Source of the DNA: Oerskovia paurometabola
Lineage (GTDB): Bacteria; Actinomycetota; Actinomycetes; Actinomycetales; Cellulomonadaceae
Assembly: GCF_016907365.1 (NCBI RefSeq)
Contig: NZ_JAFBBV010000001.1
Span: 1,426,001 to 1,490,000 of the forward strand
DNA length: 64,000 nt
Direction of reading: 5' to 3'
Shown here: positions 1-7,978 of the stretch, one piece after another
How the letters are laid out: every line of letters begins with the position of its first letter
Numbering within the stretch: the stretch's first letter is position 1
The notes under the pieces: model-generated
Told to the model about the DNA's origin: nothing
The model's input: only the letters and a program-made list of their open reading frames with translations
Databases searched by the model: none
Position numbers and translations under genes: made by a program

Positions 1-1374
1 CGCCGCAGCGCCACGGCCGCGTACGCGGCGCAGGGCTTCGGGTTCGCCGTGATGCTGACCAACGTCCCGACGTACGAGCGCTACCTCGGCATCGGCCCCG
101 ACGTCATCACGCTCGTGATCCTCGGCGTCTGCGTGTGCGCGGCGACGGGCAGCGCGCTGTCGGGGTGGCTCGCGGCCCGGTTCGGGTCGGCGCGCGTCGT
201 GACGGGCGGGCTCCTCGTCGCGGCGGCGGGGATCCTCGCGGTCGGGCTGAGCGCCGGGGGCGGGCTGCTCGCGACCTTCTTCCTCGCGTTCGCGGTGTAC
301 GGTCTCGCGCTCGGGTCCGTCGACGCGTCGACGTCCATGCAGGGCATCGACGTGCAGCGCGCCTACGGGCGCAGCCTCATCGCGGCGTTCTTCGCGGCCA
401 ACGCGGCGGGCGGGGTCGTCGGTTCGCTCGCGGTCTCGGGGGCTGCGGCCCTGGGGCTCGCGCTGCCCGTGTCGCTCGCTCTCGTGGCGGGGGTGGTCAC
501 GGTGGCGGTGCTCGTGCTGCGGGCGGGGCTGCTCTCGCGGACCGCGGCGGTCGCGGTCGCGGGGTCCTCCGGGGGGCCTGCGGCGGGGAGCGGGAGCCAG
601 CTGCCCGACGGCGTCGCTCCCGCCGCCGGGTCGGCCGGCGGGTCCGCGGTGACCGGCCAGGGCGAGGCGGGGGTCGGCGCTGCCGCTGCGGCCGGCGCTC
701 GGGGCGCGACCGGCATGGTGGGCGCCGGGACCGTGATCGTGCTGGGCATCGCGATGCTGGCCTTCCCCGTCGCGGACTCCGCGGTCTCGAGCTGGGGCGC
801 GACGTTCCTGCAGGGCGTGCTCGGGGCGAGCGCCGTCGTCGGGCCGCTGGGCTTCGGCGCCTACCAGGCGACCCTCATCTGCTCACGGCTCCTGGGAGAC
901 CGGGCGGTCGAACGCTGGGGGCGCGTGCGGGTCGTGGCGCTCGGAGGCGCCGTGGGCGTCGTGGGGCTCGGGCTCGTCGCGGTCTCGCCCGTGTGGCCGC
1001 TCGCGGTGCTGGGGTTCGCCGCGACCGGGCTGGGGCTCGGGGTCGTGGCGCCCATGGCGTTCTCGGCCGCGGGCGACCGGGCGGCGGAGGCCGTCGCGGG
1101 GGCCGGTGCTGGGGCCGGTGCGACGGTCGGTGCCGCGGGGCCGAGCACGGACCTCCCGACGGTCGAGGACGCGACCGACCGCGCGGTGGCCAGGCTCAAC
1201 GTCTTCACGTACGTCGGCGCGGTGCTCGGCGGCGCGATGACCGGGGTCTTCGCGACGACCGACGCGCTGCGCGCAGGGTTCGGGGTGCTGGCCGTGCTGG
1301 CGCTCGCGACGGTGCTGCTCGCGGGGAGGTTCCGCGAGGCGTCGCTGCCGGAGGACCTGTCAGAACCAGCGTGA
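1..1374 (+). CDS. MFS transporter, 5' end truncated by window edge
   Basis: Integral membrane secondary transporter of the major facilitator superfamily. The frame is open from base 1 and reads continuously into the GTG at 49, so the true start lies upstream. The 457 visible residues contain about eleven hydrophobic segments in two halves. The halves are joined by an unusually long Gly/Ala/Ser-rich loop (about residues 195-250), and a second Ala/Gly-rich insertion lies near residue 375. The first visible helix (AAQGFGFAVMLTNVPTYER) fits an early MFS helix, so only a short N-terminus is missing. No substrate can be assigned; relatives are often annotated as FucP- or YbjJ-like permeases. Only about 120 bp separates it from the exonuclease gene, with no clear terminator. 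Confidence 0.8.
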   Translation, partial: RRSATAAYAAQGFGFAVMLTNVPTYERYLGIGPDVITLVILGVCVCAATGSALSGWLAARFGSARVVTGGLLVAAAGILAVGLSAGGGLLATFFLAFAVYGLALGSVDASTSMQGIDVQRAYGRSLIAAFFAANAAGGVVGSLAVSGAAALGLALPVSLALVAGVVTVAVLVLRAGLLSRTAAVAVAGSSGGPAAGSGSQLPDGVAPAAGSAGGSAVTGQGEAGVGAAAAAGARGATGMVGAGTVIVLGIAMLAFPVADSAVSSWGATFLQGVLGASAVVGPLGFGAYQATLICSRLLGDRAVERWGRVRVVALGGAVGVVGLGLVAVSPVWPLAVLGFAATGLGLGVVAPMAFSAAGDRAAEAVAGAGAGAGATVGAAGPSTDLPTVEDATDRAVARLNVFTYVGAVLGGAMTGVFATTDALRAGFGVLAVLALATVLLAGRFREASLPEDLSEPA

Positions 1375-1483
1375 TGCGGGGGTTTCGCTCGCTCTGACAC
1401 GTGCCGTGCGGCCACGGGCTGTCCATGGTGGGCCGTGACCAGCGTCTCGCCGCGCGGTTTTCGCTCGTGTGGGTGGCGTGGGG

Positions 1484-1489
1484 TTTGAT
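1484..1489 (+). promoter_or_regulatory. -10-like hexamer, leaderless start of exonuclease III gene
   Basis: TTTGAT lies exactly 6 nt before the GTG at 1496, and no Shine-Dalgarno sequence is present. The spacing is the one seen before many other genes in this window, which favours 1496 over the upstream in-frame GTG at 1469. Confidence 0.5.
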
Positions 1490-1495
1490 GTCGAG

Positions 1496-2299
1496 GTGCT
1501 CACGATCGCTACAGCCAATGTCAACGGGATCCGCGCCGCCTACCGCCGGGGGATGGACGCCTGGGTCGCGTCGCGCACCCCGGACGTCATGCTGCTGCAG
1601 GAGGTCCGCGCGCCTGACGAGATCCTGAACGAGCTCGTGGGCGAGGACTGGCACATCGCGCACCAGGCGTGCGACATCAAGGGCCGGGCCGGTGTCGCGG
1701 TCGCTTCGCGCCTGCCCGTGACGGCAGTGCGCGTCGGGCTGGGCAAGGGCGAGCCTGAGCCTCCGGTCGACACGGGCCGCTGGGTCGAGGCCGACCTCGA
1801 GCTGCCGTCGGGCGAGAGGCTCACGGTCGTCTCGACGTACATCCACTCGGGCACCGCGGGCACGCCCAAGATGGACGAGAAGTACGCCTACCTCGAGAAG
1901 GTCACCGAGCGCCTGCGCGAGCTCTCCGCAGCGGGCGGTCTCGCGGTCGTCGCGGGCGACGTGAACATCGCGCACAAGAACGTCGACATCAAGAACTGGA
2001 AGGGCAACCAGAAGTCGGCCGGCTTCCTCCCCGAGGAGCGTGACTACCTGGACACCTGGTTCGACGAGCTCGGCTGGGTCGACCTCGGTCGCAAGCACGG
2101 CGGCGAGGGCCCCGGGCCGTTCACCTGGTGGTCGTGGCGCGGGCAGGCGTTCGTCAACGACTCGGGGTGGCGCATCGACTACCAGCTCGCGACGCCCGCG
2201 CTCGCCGAGCGCGCGGTCAAGGTCGAGGTCGACCGCGCCGACGACTACGAGAGCCGCTGGAGCGACCATGCCGCGCTGGTCGCGACGTACGACCTCTGA
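1496..2299 (+). CDS. xth: Exodeoxyribonuclease III (AP endonuclease family)
   Basis: Mg-dependent DNA repair nuclease of the EEP (exonuclease-endonuclease-phosphatase) fold that cuts 5' of abasic sites and trims 3' blocked ends. The 267 residues match the usual family length. Motifs are in order: ANVNGIRAA near the N-terminus, LLQE (metal-binding Glu36), GDVNIAHKNVDIKN (Asp and Asn of the active site), a WWSW segment, RIDYQL, and the terminal WSDHAAL (Asp257 and His258). The start is set at GTG 1496 because a -10-like TTTGAT sits 6 nt upstream; the family normally begins a few residues before the LTIATANVNG strand. The stop is 21 bp from the end of the convergent MFS gene. Family assignment is strong; the substrate details are inferred. 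Confidence 0.93.
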   Translation: MLTIATANVNGIRAAYRRGMDAWVASRTPDVMLLQEVRAPDEILNELVGEDWHIAHQACDIKGRAGVAVASRLPVTAVRVGLGKGEPEPPVDTGRWVEADLELPSGERLTVVSTYIHSGTAGTPKMDEKYAYLEKVTERLRELSAAGGLAVVAGDVNIAHKNVDIKNWKGNQKSAGFLPEERDYLDTWFDELGWVDLGRKHGGEGPGPFTWWSWRGQAFVNDSGWRIDYQLATPALAERAVKVEVDRADDYESRWSDHAALVATYDL

Positions 2300-2320
2300 C
2301 GGGACGCTCCCGCCCCAGCG

Positions 2321-3616
2321 TCAGTCGCGGGCCGGGACGGGCAGCTCGCTCATGCGGGACAACGGTGACAGCAGCACGGGCAGTGCCCCGAGCGACATGA
2401 CGAGCGCCCCGACCCACAGGGCGGGCGCCACGCCCCACACGGTCCCGATCCACCCGCCGAGCAGTCCGCCGATCGGGAGGGGGCCCCACACGAGGAACCG
2501 GGCCGAGGCGTTCATGCGCCCCAGCAGCGCGGGCGGGCAGAGCCGCTGGCGGAAGCTCACCTGCGCGACGTTGTAGACGACGACGGCGAGGTTGAACACG
2601 AAGCCCCCGACGACGAGCACGACCGCTACGAGTGCATCGGCGGCGCCCGTGGCCGCCACCCAGGCTGCCGCGGGCGTGATCGCGTACGAGACCCCGGTGA
2701 ACACCGCTGAGGCGGGGATGACCCGCGCCGGGCCGACCCACCGTGCCGCCCGGTCGGCGAGGACCGCACCGAGCAGCCCGCCGGCCGCGCTCGCCGACAG
2801 CACGACGCCGTAGGTCGCCGTCCCGACGTCGAGCGTGCGCAGCGCGAAGATCACCACGACCGCGTTGCCGATCGCGCCGCCCAGGTTGCCGAGCGACGTG
2901 CACGCGAGGATGCGGCGGAGCAGGGGCTCGCTCGCGACGAAGCGGAGCCCTTCGGCGATCTCGGTGCGCAGGGGGCGTCGTGCCGCCGGGTCGGGGAGGT
3001 CCTCGTGGTGGCGGATCCGCGAGACGGCGAGCGCGCTCGCGAGATAGGTGCAGACGGTCGCGACCATGACGAGCGGTGCGGACAGCACGCGCAGCGCGAC
3101 GCCGCCGATCGCGGGTCCGGCGATCATCGCGACGGACTGGGTCGCCTGGAGCTTGGAGTTTCCTTCGACGACGTGGTCGAGCCCGACGAGGCCGGGTACG
3201 TAGCTCTGGTGCGCGACGTCGAAGAAGAGGCTGAACGTGCTGATGACGACGGCCGCGCCGATGAGCAGTCCCATGCTCGCGTGGCCGGTCAGGGCGGCGA
3301 CGACCACGGCCGAGAGGATCGCGGCACGCGCGAGGTCGGCGGTGACGAGGACCCGGCGCTTGCGCATCCGGTCGACCCAGGCACCCGCGGGCAGGCTGAG
3401 CAGGAGGAAGGCCGCGGTCTCGGCGGCGTTGAGGGCGCCCATCTGCCACTCGCTCGCGTGCAGGTGGGACACGGCGAAGATCGGCAGGACGAACCCCGTG
3501 AGCTGGGCGCCGAGCTGGCCCAGCGCGTCCCCGCCCCACAGGTGCCGGAAGTCGCGATGGTGGACCAGGCTGCGCGGGGGAGCAGTGGTGCTCGGCGCGG
3601 GCTCGTCGGGCGTCAT
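2321..3616 (-). CDS. MFS exporter (EntS/Tet-V-like)
   Basis: Predicted multidrug-type efflux permease of 431 residues with about twelve hydrophobic segments. It opens with the family's N-terminal region (FRHLWGGDALGQLGAQ) and has the loop motif VDRMRKRRVLV after helix 2. These are typical of the MFS_3/EntS group that exports siderophores or macrolide-type drugs. An in-frame start exists at 3652, but it would place the perfect palindrome at 3636-3655 inside the gene; ATG 3616 leaves that palindrome in the promoter region and gives a normal length. The gene is divergent from an ArsR-type regulator whose start is 53 bp away, so regulator-controlled efflux is likely. The exported compound is unknown. 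Confidence 0.85.
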   Translation of the reverse strand: MTPDEPAPSTTAPPRSLVHHRDFRHLWGGDALGQLGAQLTGFVLPIFAVSHLHASEWQMGALNAAETAAFLLLSLPAGAWVDRMRKRRVLVTADLARAAILSAVVVAALTGHASMGLLIGAAVVISTFSLFFDVAHQSYVPGLVGLDHVVEGNSKLQATQSVAMIAGPAIGGVALRVLSAPLVMVATVCTYLASALAVSRIRHHEDLPDPAARRPLRTEIAEGLRFVASEPLLRRILACTSLGNLGGAIGNAVVVIFALRTLDVGTATYGVVLSASAAGGLLGAVLADRAARWVGPARVIPASAVFTGVSYAITPAAAWVAATGAADALVAVVLVVGGFVFNLAVVVYNVAQVSFRQRLCPPALLGRMNASARFLVWGPLPIGGLLGGWIGTVWGVAPALWVGALVMSLGALPVLLSPLSRMSELPVPARD

Positions 3617-3635
3617 GGGGGCAGCCTGGTGCAAG

Positions 3636-3655
3636 TGATTGAGGAATGTCAATCA
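3636..3655. promoter_or_regulatory. Probable operator between MFS exporter and ArsR-type gene
   Basis: TGATTGA-N6-TCAATCA is a perfect 7-bp inverted repeat in an AT-rich island. It lies 20 bp from the exporter start and 2 bp before the -10-like TAGCCT of the regulator. Protein bound here would block both promoters. Confidence 0.7.
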
Positions 3656-3657
3656 GT

Positions 3658-3663
3658 TAGCCT
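3658..3663 (+). promoter_or_regulatory. -10-like hexamer, leaderless start of ArsR-type gene
   Basis: TAGCCT is followed by exactly 6 nt and then GTG 3670. The alternative GTG at 3664 abuts the hexamer and would fall outside the transcript, so 3670 is preferred. Confidence 0.55.
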
Positions 3664-3669
3664 GTGGGG

Positions 3670-4314
3670 GTGACCCCGGATCGTGCTACTCACCCCACGC
3701 CGCCAGTGTCCGAGCCCGTGGCCGGCGCGGCGGCGCCAGTTCCTGTGGCCGGCGGTGCCGCGCGCGGTGCGCACGCGCCGACTGCCGACCTGCCGACGGC
3801 TGGCGACTCGGTCGCCGAGCGGGACGCCGACGCGCGCGCTCTGGCGTCGACGCTCCGGGTGCGGATCCTGCGCATCTGCCTCGACGAACCGCGGACCAAC
3901 AAGGAGATCGCCCAGGTGCTCGGCAAGAACCCGGCGACGACGCTCCATCACGTCCGCACGCTCGTCGCGCGGGGGTTTCTCGCGGCGCAGCCCGAGCGCA
4001 CGGGGGCGCGGGGGGCGCGGGAGGTGCCGTACCTCGCGACGGGCAGGTCGTGGACCGCGGACCTGGGGCCGGGTGGTCACCGCGTGCTGCTCGACGCGTT
4101 CCTGGAGGAGCTGGCCGTGGCTGATCCTGCGACCGTCGACATGGGGCGGCTCGGCCTGCGGCTCGACGCCGAGGGGCGGGACGAGCTCTCGCGACGCCTC
4201 AACGAGGTCCTCGAGGACTTCCGGCAGCGTGAGCCGGTGGCCGACGGCGAGCCGTGGTCGGTGTTCGTCGCGATCCACCACGACACGAGCCGCGACCCGC
4301 GCCCGAGTGCATGA
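3670..4314 (+). CDS. ArsR-type winged-helix regulator
   Basis: DNA-binding regulator of 214 residues. A low-complexity Pro/Ala-rich N-terminus (1-50) precedes a winged helix-turn-helix at about 58-108 (TNKEIAQVLGKNPATTLHHV is the recognition region). A C-terminal helical part of about 100 residues is probably for dimerisation or ligand binding. No ArsR metal-binding Cys motif is visible, so the effector is unlikely to be a soft metal. The gene is divergent from an MFS exporter and shares the palindromic operator with it, which suggests local control of efflux. The stop codon lies inside the left arm of the 4305-4359 palindrome. The start is chosen from promoter spacing; GTG 3664 would add two residues. 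Confidence 0.82.
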   Translation: MTPDRATHPTPPVSEPVAGAAAPVPVAGGAARGAHAPTADLPTAGDSVAERDADARALASTLRVRILRICLDEPRTNKEIAQVLGKNPATTLHHVRTLVARGFLAAQPERTGARGAREVPYLATGRSWTADLGPGGHRVLLDAFLEELAVADPATVDMGRLGLRLDAEGRDELSRRLNEVLEDFRQREPVADGEPWSVFVAIHHDTSRDPRPSA

Positions 4315-4359
4315 TCTCGCTGCGACTCGCCGGGCGTGTCGCAGCAGAATCATGCACTC
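4305..4359. repeat. Palindromic repeat, copy 1 (REP-like or terminator)
   Basis: Arms GAGTGCATGAT (4305-4315) and GCTGCGAC (4319-4326) pair with 4338-4345 and 4349-4359 around an 11-nt loop, with a 3-nt internal mismatch. The same sequence recurs at 7818-7870. It can act as a terminator for the upstream regulator, but the conserved sequence also suggests a dispersed repeat family. Confidence 0.8.
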
Positions 4360-4409
4360 AACGCGGTGGAGCCGGGTCGTCCGGTCTTAATCTGCCTGAC
4401 AACTTGCAA

Positions 4410-4445
4410 CTTTTGGTTGACAGAAGACAAAAGCCTCCTTAGGGT
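4410..4445 (+). promoter_or_regulatory. Promoter and possible operator of the PA14/DUF1080 gene
   Basis: TTGACA (4417-4422), a 17-nt spacer and TAGGGT (4440-4445) form a good sigma-70-type promoter in a region much richer in A+T than its surroundings. An inverted repeat CTTTTG (4410-4415) / CAAAAG (4428-4433) straddles the -35 box and is a plausible operator. Confidence 0.6.
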
Positions 4446-4471
4446 CCGAGAGTCAACGCTGACTCGTCTTC

Positions 4472-4478
4472 AAGGAGG
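4472..4478 (+). promoter_or_regulatory. Ribosome binding site deciding the 4489 start
   Basis: AAGGAGG lies 10 nt before GTG 4489, which begins a classical signal peptide. Earlier in-frame starts such as GTG 4336 fall inside the palindrome and upstream of the promoter. Confidence 0.75.
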
Positions 4479-4488
4479 AAGATCTCCA

Positions 4489-7400
4489 GTGCGAATCCCC
4501 TCACGTCATCGAAGAGGCCTCTCAGGCCTGCTCGGAGCCTCGCTGCTCGTCCCGCTCGCCTTCGCCGGAGCGCTCCCTTCCGCCCAGGCGGCCGACACCG
4601 AGATGGAGCCGGGCGTCACGCTCCGTACCTTCCAGCTCGCCCAGGACCCCGGGTCCGTGTGCACCCTCAAGTCGGGAACCACGCCCAACGTCGACAAGCT
4701 CATGCCGACGATCGACTGGAGCACGCCCGAGCAGTTCGGCGCGTCGGACCGCTTCATCACGCACGCGCTCGCGACGCTCACGGTTCCCGCCGAGGGCGAG
4801 TACACGTTCCGCGTGACCAACGACGACGGCGCGCTCGTCTACGTCGACGACCAGCTCCTCCTCGAGAACGACGGCCCGAACGACTCGACGTCGGTCGAGG
4901 GGGCGATCACCTTGACCGCAGGGGCGCACGACCTGCGGGTCGAGTACTACGAGGGCACCGACAAGCAGCGCCTGACGCTCGCGTGGAAGACCCCGGGGTC
5001 CTCGACGTTCCAGGTCGTCCCGACGTCTGCCCTGAGCACCGAGGCGAACGTCGTGCGGGTCACCGCGCCCGGCAACAAGTACTGCGAGGGGGCCACGGAC
5101 ACCTCGGGCGACGGGCTGCGCCTGGACACGGTCAACCCGAACTACGAGCTGATCGACCTGCGCCCCGCGGGCTTCGAGCCCAAGGTCTCGGGCCTCGCGT
5201 TCACGCCGGACGAGAAGCTCGCCGTCGTGACCACGGGCGACGTGAGCTCCGGCGGCTGGCGGCCCGACCCGACGACCGGTGAGGTGTACCTCCTCGACGG
5301 CGTGATCGACGCGACCGGACCCGAGGACGTCACGGTCACCAAGGTCGCGGACAAGCTGCTCAACCCGATGGGCATCGAAGTCATCGAGGACTCGATCTTC
5401 GTCTCCGAGCGGTACCAGCTCACGCAGCTCACCGACCCGGACGGCGACGGCTTCTACGACACGCACACGAAGATCGCGGGGTGGCCCGACGGGGGTAACT
5501 TCCACGAGTTCGCGTTCGGCCTGATCCACGACGAGAACTACTTCTACGTCAACCTCTCCGTAGCGATCGACAACGGCGGCGCGACGACCACCCCGCAGCC
5601 CGCCGCCAACCGTGGCACGTCGATCAAGATCGACCGCGCGACGGGCGAGGTCACCTACGTCGCGGGCGGCCTGCGCACGCCGAACGGCATCGGCTTCGGC
5701 CCCGAGGGCGAGATCTTCGGGACGGACAACCAGGGCGCGTGGCTGCCCGCGAACAAGCTCGTGCACATCGAGCAGGACAAGTTCTTCAACCACTTCACCA
5801 CCCCGGCCGGGCCGTTCGACGCGAACCCCGTGTCCCAGCCCGCGCTGTGGCTCCCGCAGAACGAGATCGCCAACTCCCCGGGCAATCCGATCCTCGTGCA
5901 GGACGGCGAGTTCGCGGGCCAGATGCTGCTCGGCGACGTCACCTACGGCGGTCTCCAGCGCGCGTTCCTCGAGAAGGTCGACGGCGAGTTCCAGGGGGCC
6001 GTCTTCCGCCACACCGCGGGCCTCGAGGTGGGCGCCAACCGCGTCATCACGGGCCCCGACGGCGCGCTGTACGTCGGCGGGACGGGCGAGGGCGGCAACT
6101 GGGGCGAGTCCGGCAAGCTGCGGTTCGGCCTGCAGAAGCTCGCGACGGTCAACGAGGACTCGTTCGACATGGTGGAGATGCGCGTCGTCGAGGGCGGGTT
6201 CGAGATCGAGTACACCGACCCGGTGTCCGACGCCGTGGTCGCGAAGCTGGCCGACGCCTACCGCCTCACGCAGTGGCGCTACGTGCCGACCCAGCAGTAC
6301 GGCGGGCCCAAGGTCGACGAGCAGCCGCTGTTCGTCACGGACGCCACCGTGTCCGAGGACCGCACCACGGTCACCCTCACGGTCGACGGGCTCAAGCCCG
6401 GCCACGTCGTGCACCTGCGCTCGCCGCGCCCGTTCGCCTCGGACGAGGGTGCCGAGCTCCTGAGCACCGAGGCCTGGTACACGCTCAACTCGCTGCCCGG
6501 CTACGTCGCCCCGGCGGACCGCGGCTGGTACGAGGCCGAGGAGGCGCAGCCGCTCGGTGGCTCGAGCCTCGGCTCGGACCACAGCAACTACTCCGGCACG
6601 GGCTTCGCCGCCGGTATGCAGAACGTCGGCTCCGGCCGCACGTTCGCCGTGACGGTTCCCGAGGCGGGCACCTACCCGCTCAACCTGCGCTACGCGAACG
6701 GCATCCACCCGTACACCGAGCTGCGCTCCAAGGACGTGTCGCTCTACGTCAACGGCCAGAAGGTCGGCCCGTGGACGCTGCCCACGACCGGCGACTGGAA
6801 GGTCTGGGACACGATCACGCGTGACGTCGCTCTCACGGCGGGGCACAACACGATCACCCTCAAGTACGACCAGGGTGACCAGGGCAACGTGAACCTCGAC
6901 GTGCTGTCGATCGGGCAGAACCCCGACATCTGCTCCCCGGCCGACGTCGAGGACGGCTACCGCGGCATCTTCGACGGCACCCTCGCGAGCCTGGCCGACT
7001 GGAAGCTCGCGGGCTCCGGGACGTTCGGCCGCCAGGACGACTGCTCGATCCGCACCAACGGCGGCATGGGTCTGCTCTGGTACACGGCCCAGGAGCTCGA
7101 GGAGTACTCGCTCAAGCTCGACTGGAAGCTCGTCAAGGACGACAACGGCGGCGTGTTCGTCGGCTTCCCGAACCCCGGCAACGACCCCTGGGTCGCGGTC
7201 AACCAGGGGTACGAGATCCAGATCGACGCGAGCGACGCGGCCGACCGCACCACGGGCGCGATCTACACGTTCCAGGGTGCTGACGCGGCGGCCGTGAGCG
7301 CGGCCCTCAAGCCCGTCGGGCAGTGGAACGCGTACGACATCCGTGTCGAGGGCGACCGCATCCGGATCTACCTCAACGACGTGCTCGTCAACGACTTCAC

Positions 7401-7800
7401 GAGCACCGACCCGGCGCGCGACCTGTCGAGCGGGTTCATCGGCATCCAGAACCACGGCGCCGGTGAGACGGTCTCCTACCGCAACATCCGCGTCAAGGAC
7501 CTGGGTGCCGAGCCCGAGCCCGAGCTCGCGGTGTCGGTGACGGTCCAGCCCAAGTGCGTGGCCGGCAAGGTCACGCTCACCGTGCGTGCCGTCAACGACG
7601 ACACGGTGCCGGTCGACGTCGTGCTCAGCACGCCGTTCGGCAAGAAGACCATGGTCGGGGTCCTGCCGGGCAAGTCCGCCCAGCAGACGTTCGCGACGCG
7701 CTCGACCTCGATCGAGGCCGGGGCGGCGACCGTGACGGCGAGCGCGGGGGACAAGGAGGTCGTGGTCGAGACGGCCTACGACGCGTCGAGCTGTGGCTGA
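4489..7800 (+). CDS. Secreted PA14 / beta-propeller / CBM / DUF1080 protein
   Basis: Exported 1103-residue protein probably acting on carbohydrates. The signal peptide is about 1-34 (positive n-region, cleavage after PSAQA). A PA14-type domain (about 45-182, VYVDDQLLLENDG) is followed by a sugar-dehydrogenase-like beta-propeller (about 218-560, repeated NGIGFGPEGEIFGTDN-type blades) and a beta domain (565-660). Then come a CBM6/35-like module (678-811, begins WYEAEEAQPLGG), a DUF1080 (3-keto-disaccharide hydrolase fold) domain (823-1004, FIGIQNHG near its end) and an Ig-like C-terminus with two cysteines. The DUF1080 domain is clearly homologous to the C-terminus of the 41211-45224 protein. 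Family knowledge places DUF1080 with hydrolysis of oxidised (3-keto) glycosides; the substrate here is unknown. The gene stands alone between two copies of the same palindrome. No membrane anchor or sortase motif is visible. Confidence 0.82.
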   Translation: MRIPSRHRRGLSGLLGASLLVPLAFAGALPSAQAADTEMEPGVTLRTFQLAQDPGSVCTLKSGTTPNVDKLMPTIDWSTPEQFGASDRFITHALATLTVPAEGEYTFRVTNDDGALVYVDDQLLLENDGPNDSTSVEGAITLTAGAHDLRVEYYEGTDKQRLTLAWKTPGSSTFQVVPTSALSTEANVVRVTAPGNKYCEGATDTSGDGLRLDTVNPNYELIDLRPAGFEPKVSGLAFTPDEKLAVVTTGDVSSGGWRPDPTTGEVYLLDGVIDATGPEDVTVTKVADKLLNPMGIEVIEDSIFVSERYQLTQLTDPDGDGFYDTHTKIAGWPDGGNFHEFAFGLIHDENYFYVNLSVAIDNGGATTTPQPAANRGTSIKIDRATGEVTYVAGGLRTPNGIGFGPEGEIFGTDNQGAWLPANKLVHIEQDKFFNHFTTPAGPFDANPVSQPALWLPQNEIANSPGNPILVQDGEFAGQMLLGDVTYGGLQRAFLEKVDGEFQGAVFRHTAGLEVGANRVITGPDGALYVGGTGEGGNWGESGKLRFGLQKLATVNEDSFDMVEMRVVEGGFEIEYTDPVSDAVVAKLADAYRLTQWRYVPTQQYGGPKVDEQPLFVTDATVSEDRTTVTLTVDGLKPGHVVHLRSPRPFASDEGAELLSTEAWYTLNSLPGYVAPADRGWYEAEEAQPLGGSSLGSDHSNYSGTGFAAGMQNVGSGRTFAVTVPEAGTYPLNLRYANGIHPYTELRSKDVSLYVNGQKVGPWTLPTTGDWKVWDTITRDVALTAGHNTITLKYDQGDQGNVNLDVLSIGQNPDICSPADVEDGYRGIFDGTLASLADWKLAGSGTFGRQDDCSIRTNGGMGLLWYTAQELEEYSLKLDWKLVKDDNGGVFVGFPNPGNDPWVAVNQGYEIQIDASDAADRTTGAIYTFQGADAAAVSAALKPVGQWNAYDIRVEGDRIRIYLNDVLVNDFTSTDPARDLSSGFIGIQNHGAGETVSYRNIRVKDLGAEPEPELAVSVTVQPKCVAGKVTLTVRAVNDDTVPVDVVLSTPFGKKTMVGVLPGKSAQQTFATRSTSIEAGAATVTASAGDKEVVVETAYDASSCG

Positions 7801-7817
7801 CGTGACAGCTCCTCGCT

Positions 7818-7870
7818 GAGTGCATGGTTCGGCTGCGACACGCCCGGTGTGTCGCAGCCGAACCACGCAC
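7818..7870. repeat. Palindromic repeat, copy 2 (REP-like or terminator)
   Basis: The 20-nt arms 7820-7839 and 7851-7870 pair at 19 of 20 positions around an 11-nt loop. The arm sequence GTGCATGGTTCGGCTGCGAC matches copy 1 closely. It follows the stop of the PA14/DUF1080 gene by 17 bp and may terminate it. Confidence 0.85.
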
Positions 7871-7978
7871 CCACCACGACAGGCGCAGCCTCGTTTGCTG
7901 CTGCGGCGCAGCGTCTGTCACCATCTGCCGGGGCGTCGACGACGACGTCCCACCGTGTCGTCGGGAGGTAGTCGACCC

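Noticed and set aside
3617..3652. Longer start at 3652 for the MFS exporter
   Set aside because: It would include the perfect palindromic operator in the coding sequence, has no RBS, and adds residues not typical of the family.
4336..4488. Upstream extension of the PA14/DUF1080 protein to GTG 4336
   Set aside because: That start lies in the palindrome and upstream of the promoter; GTG 4489 has an AAGGAGG and is followed by a signal peptide.
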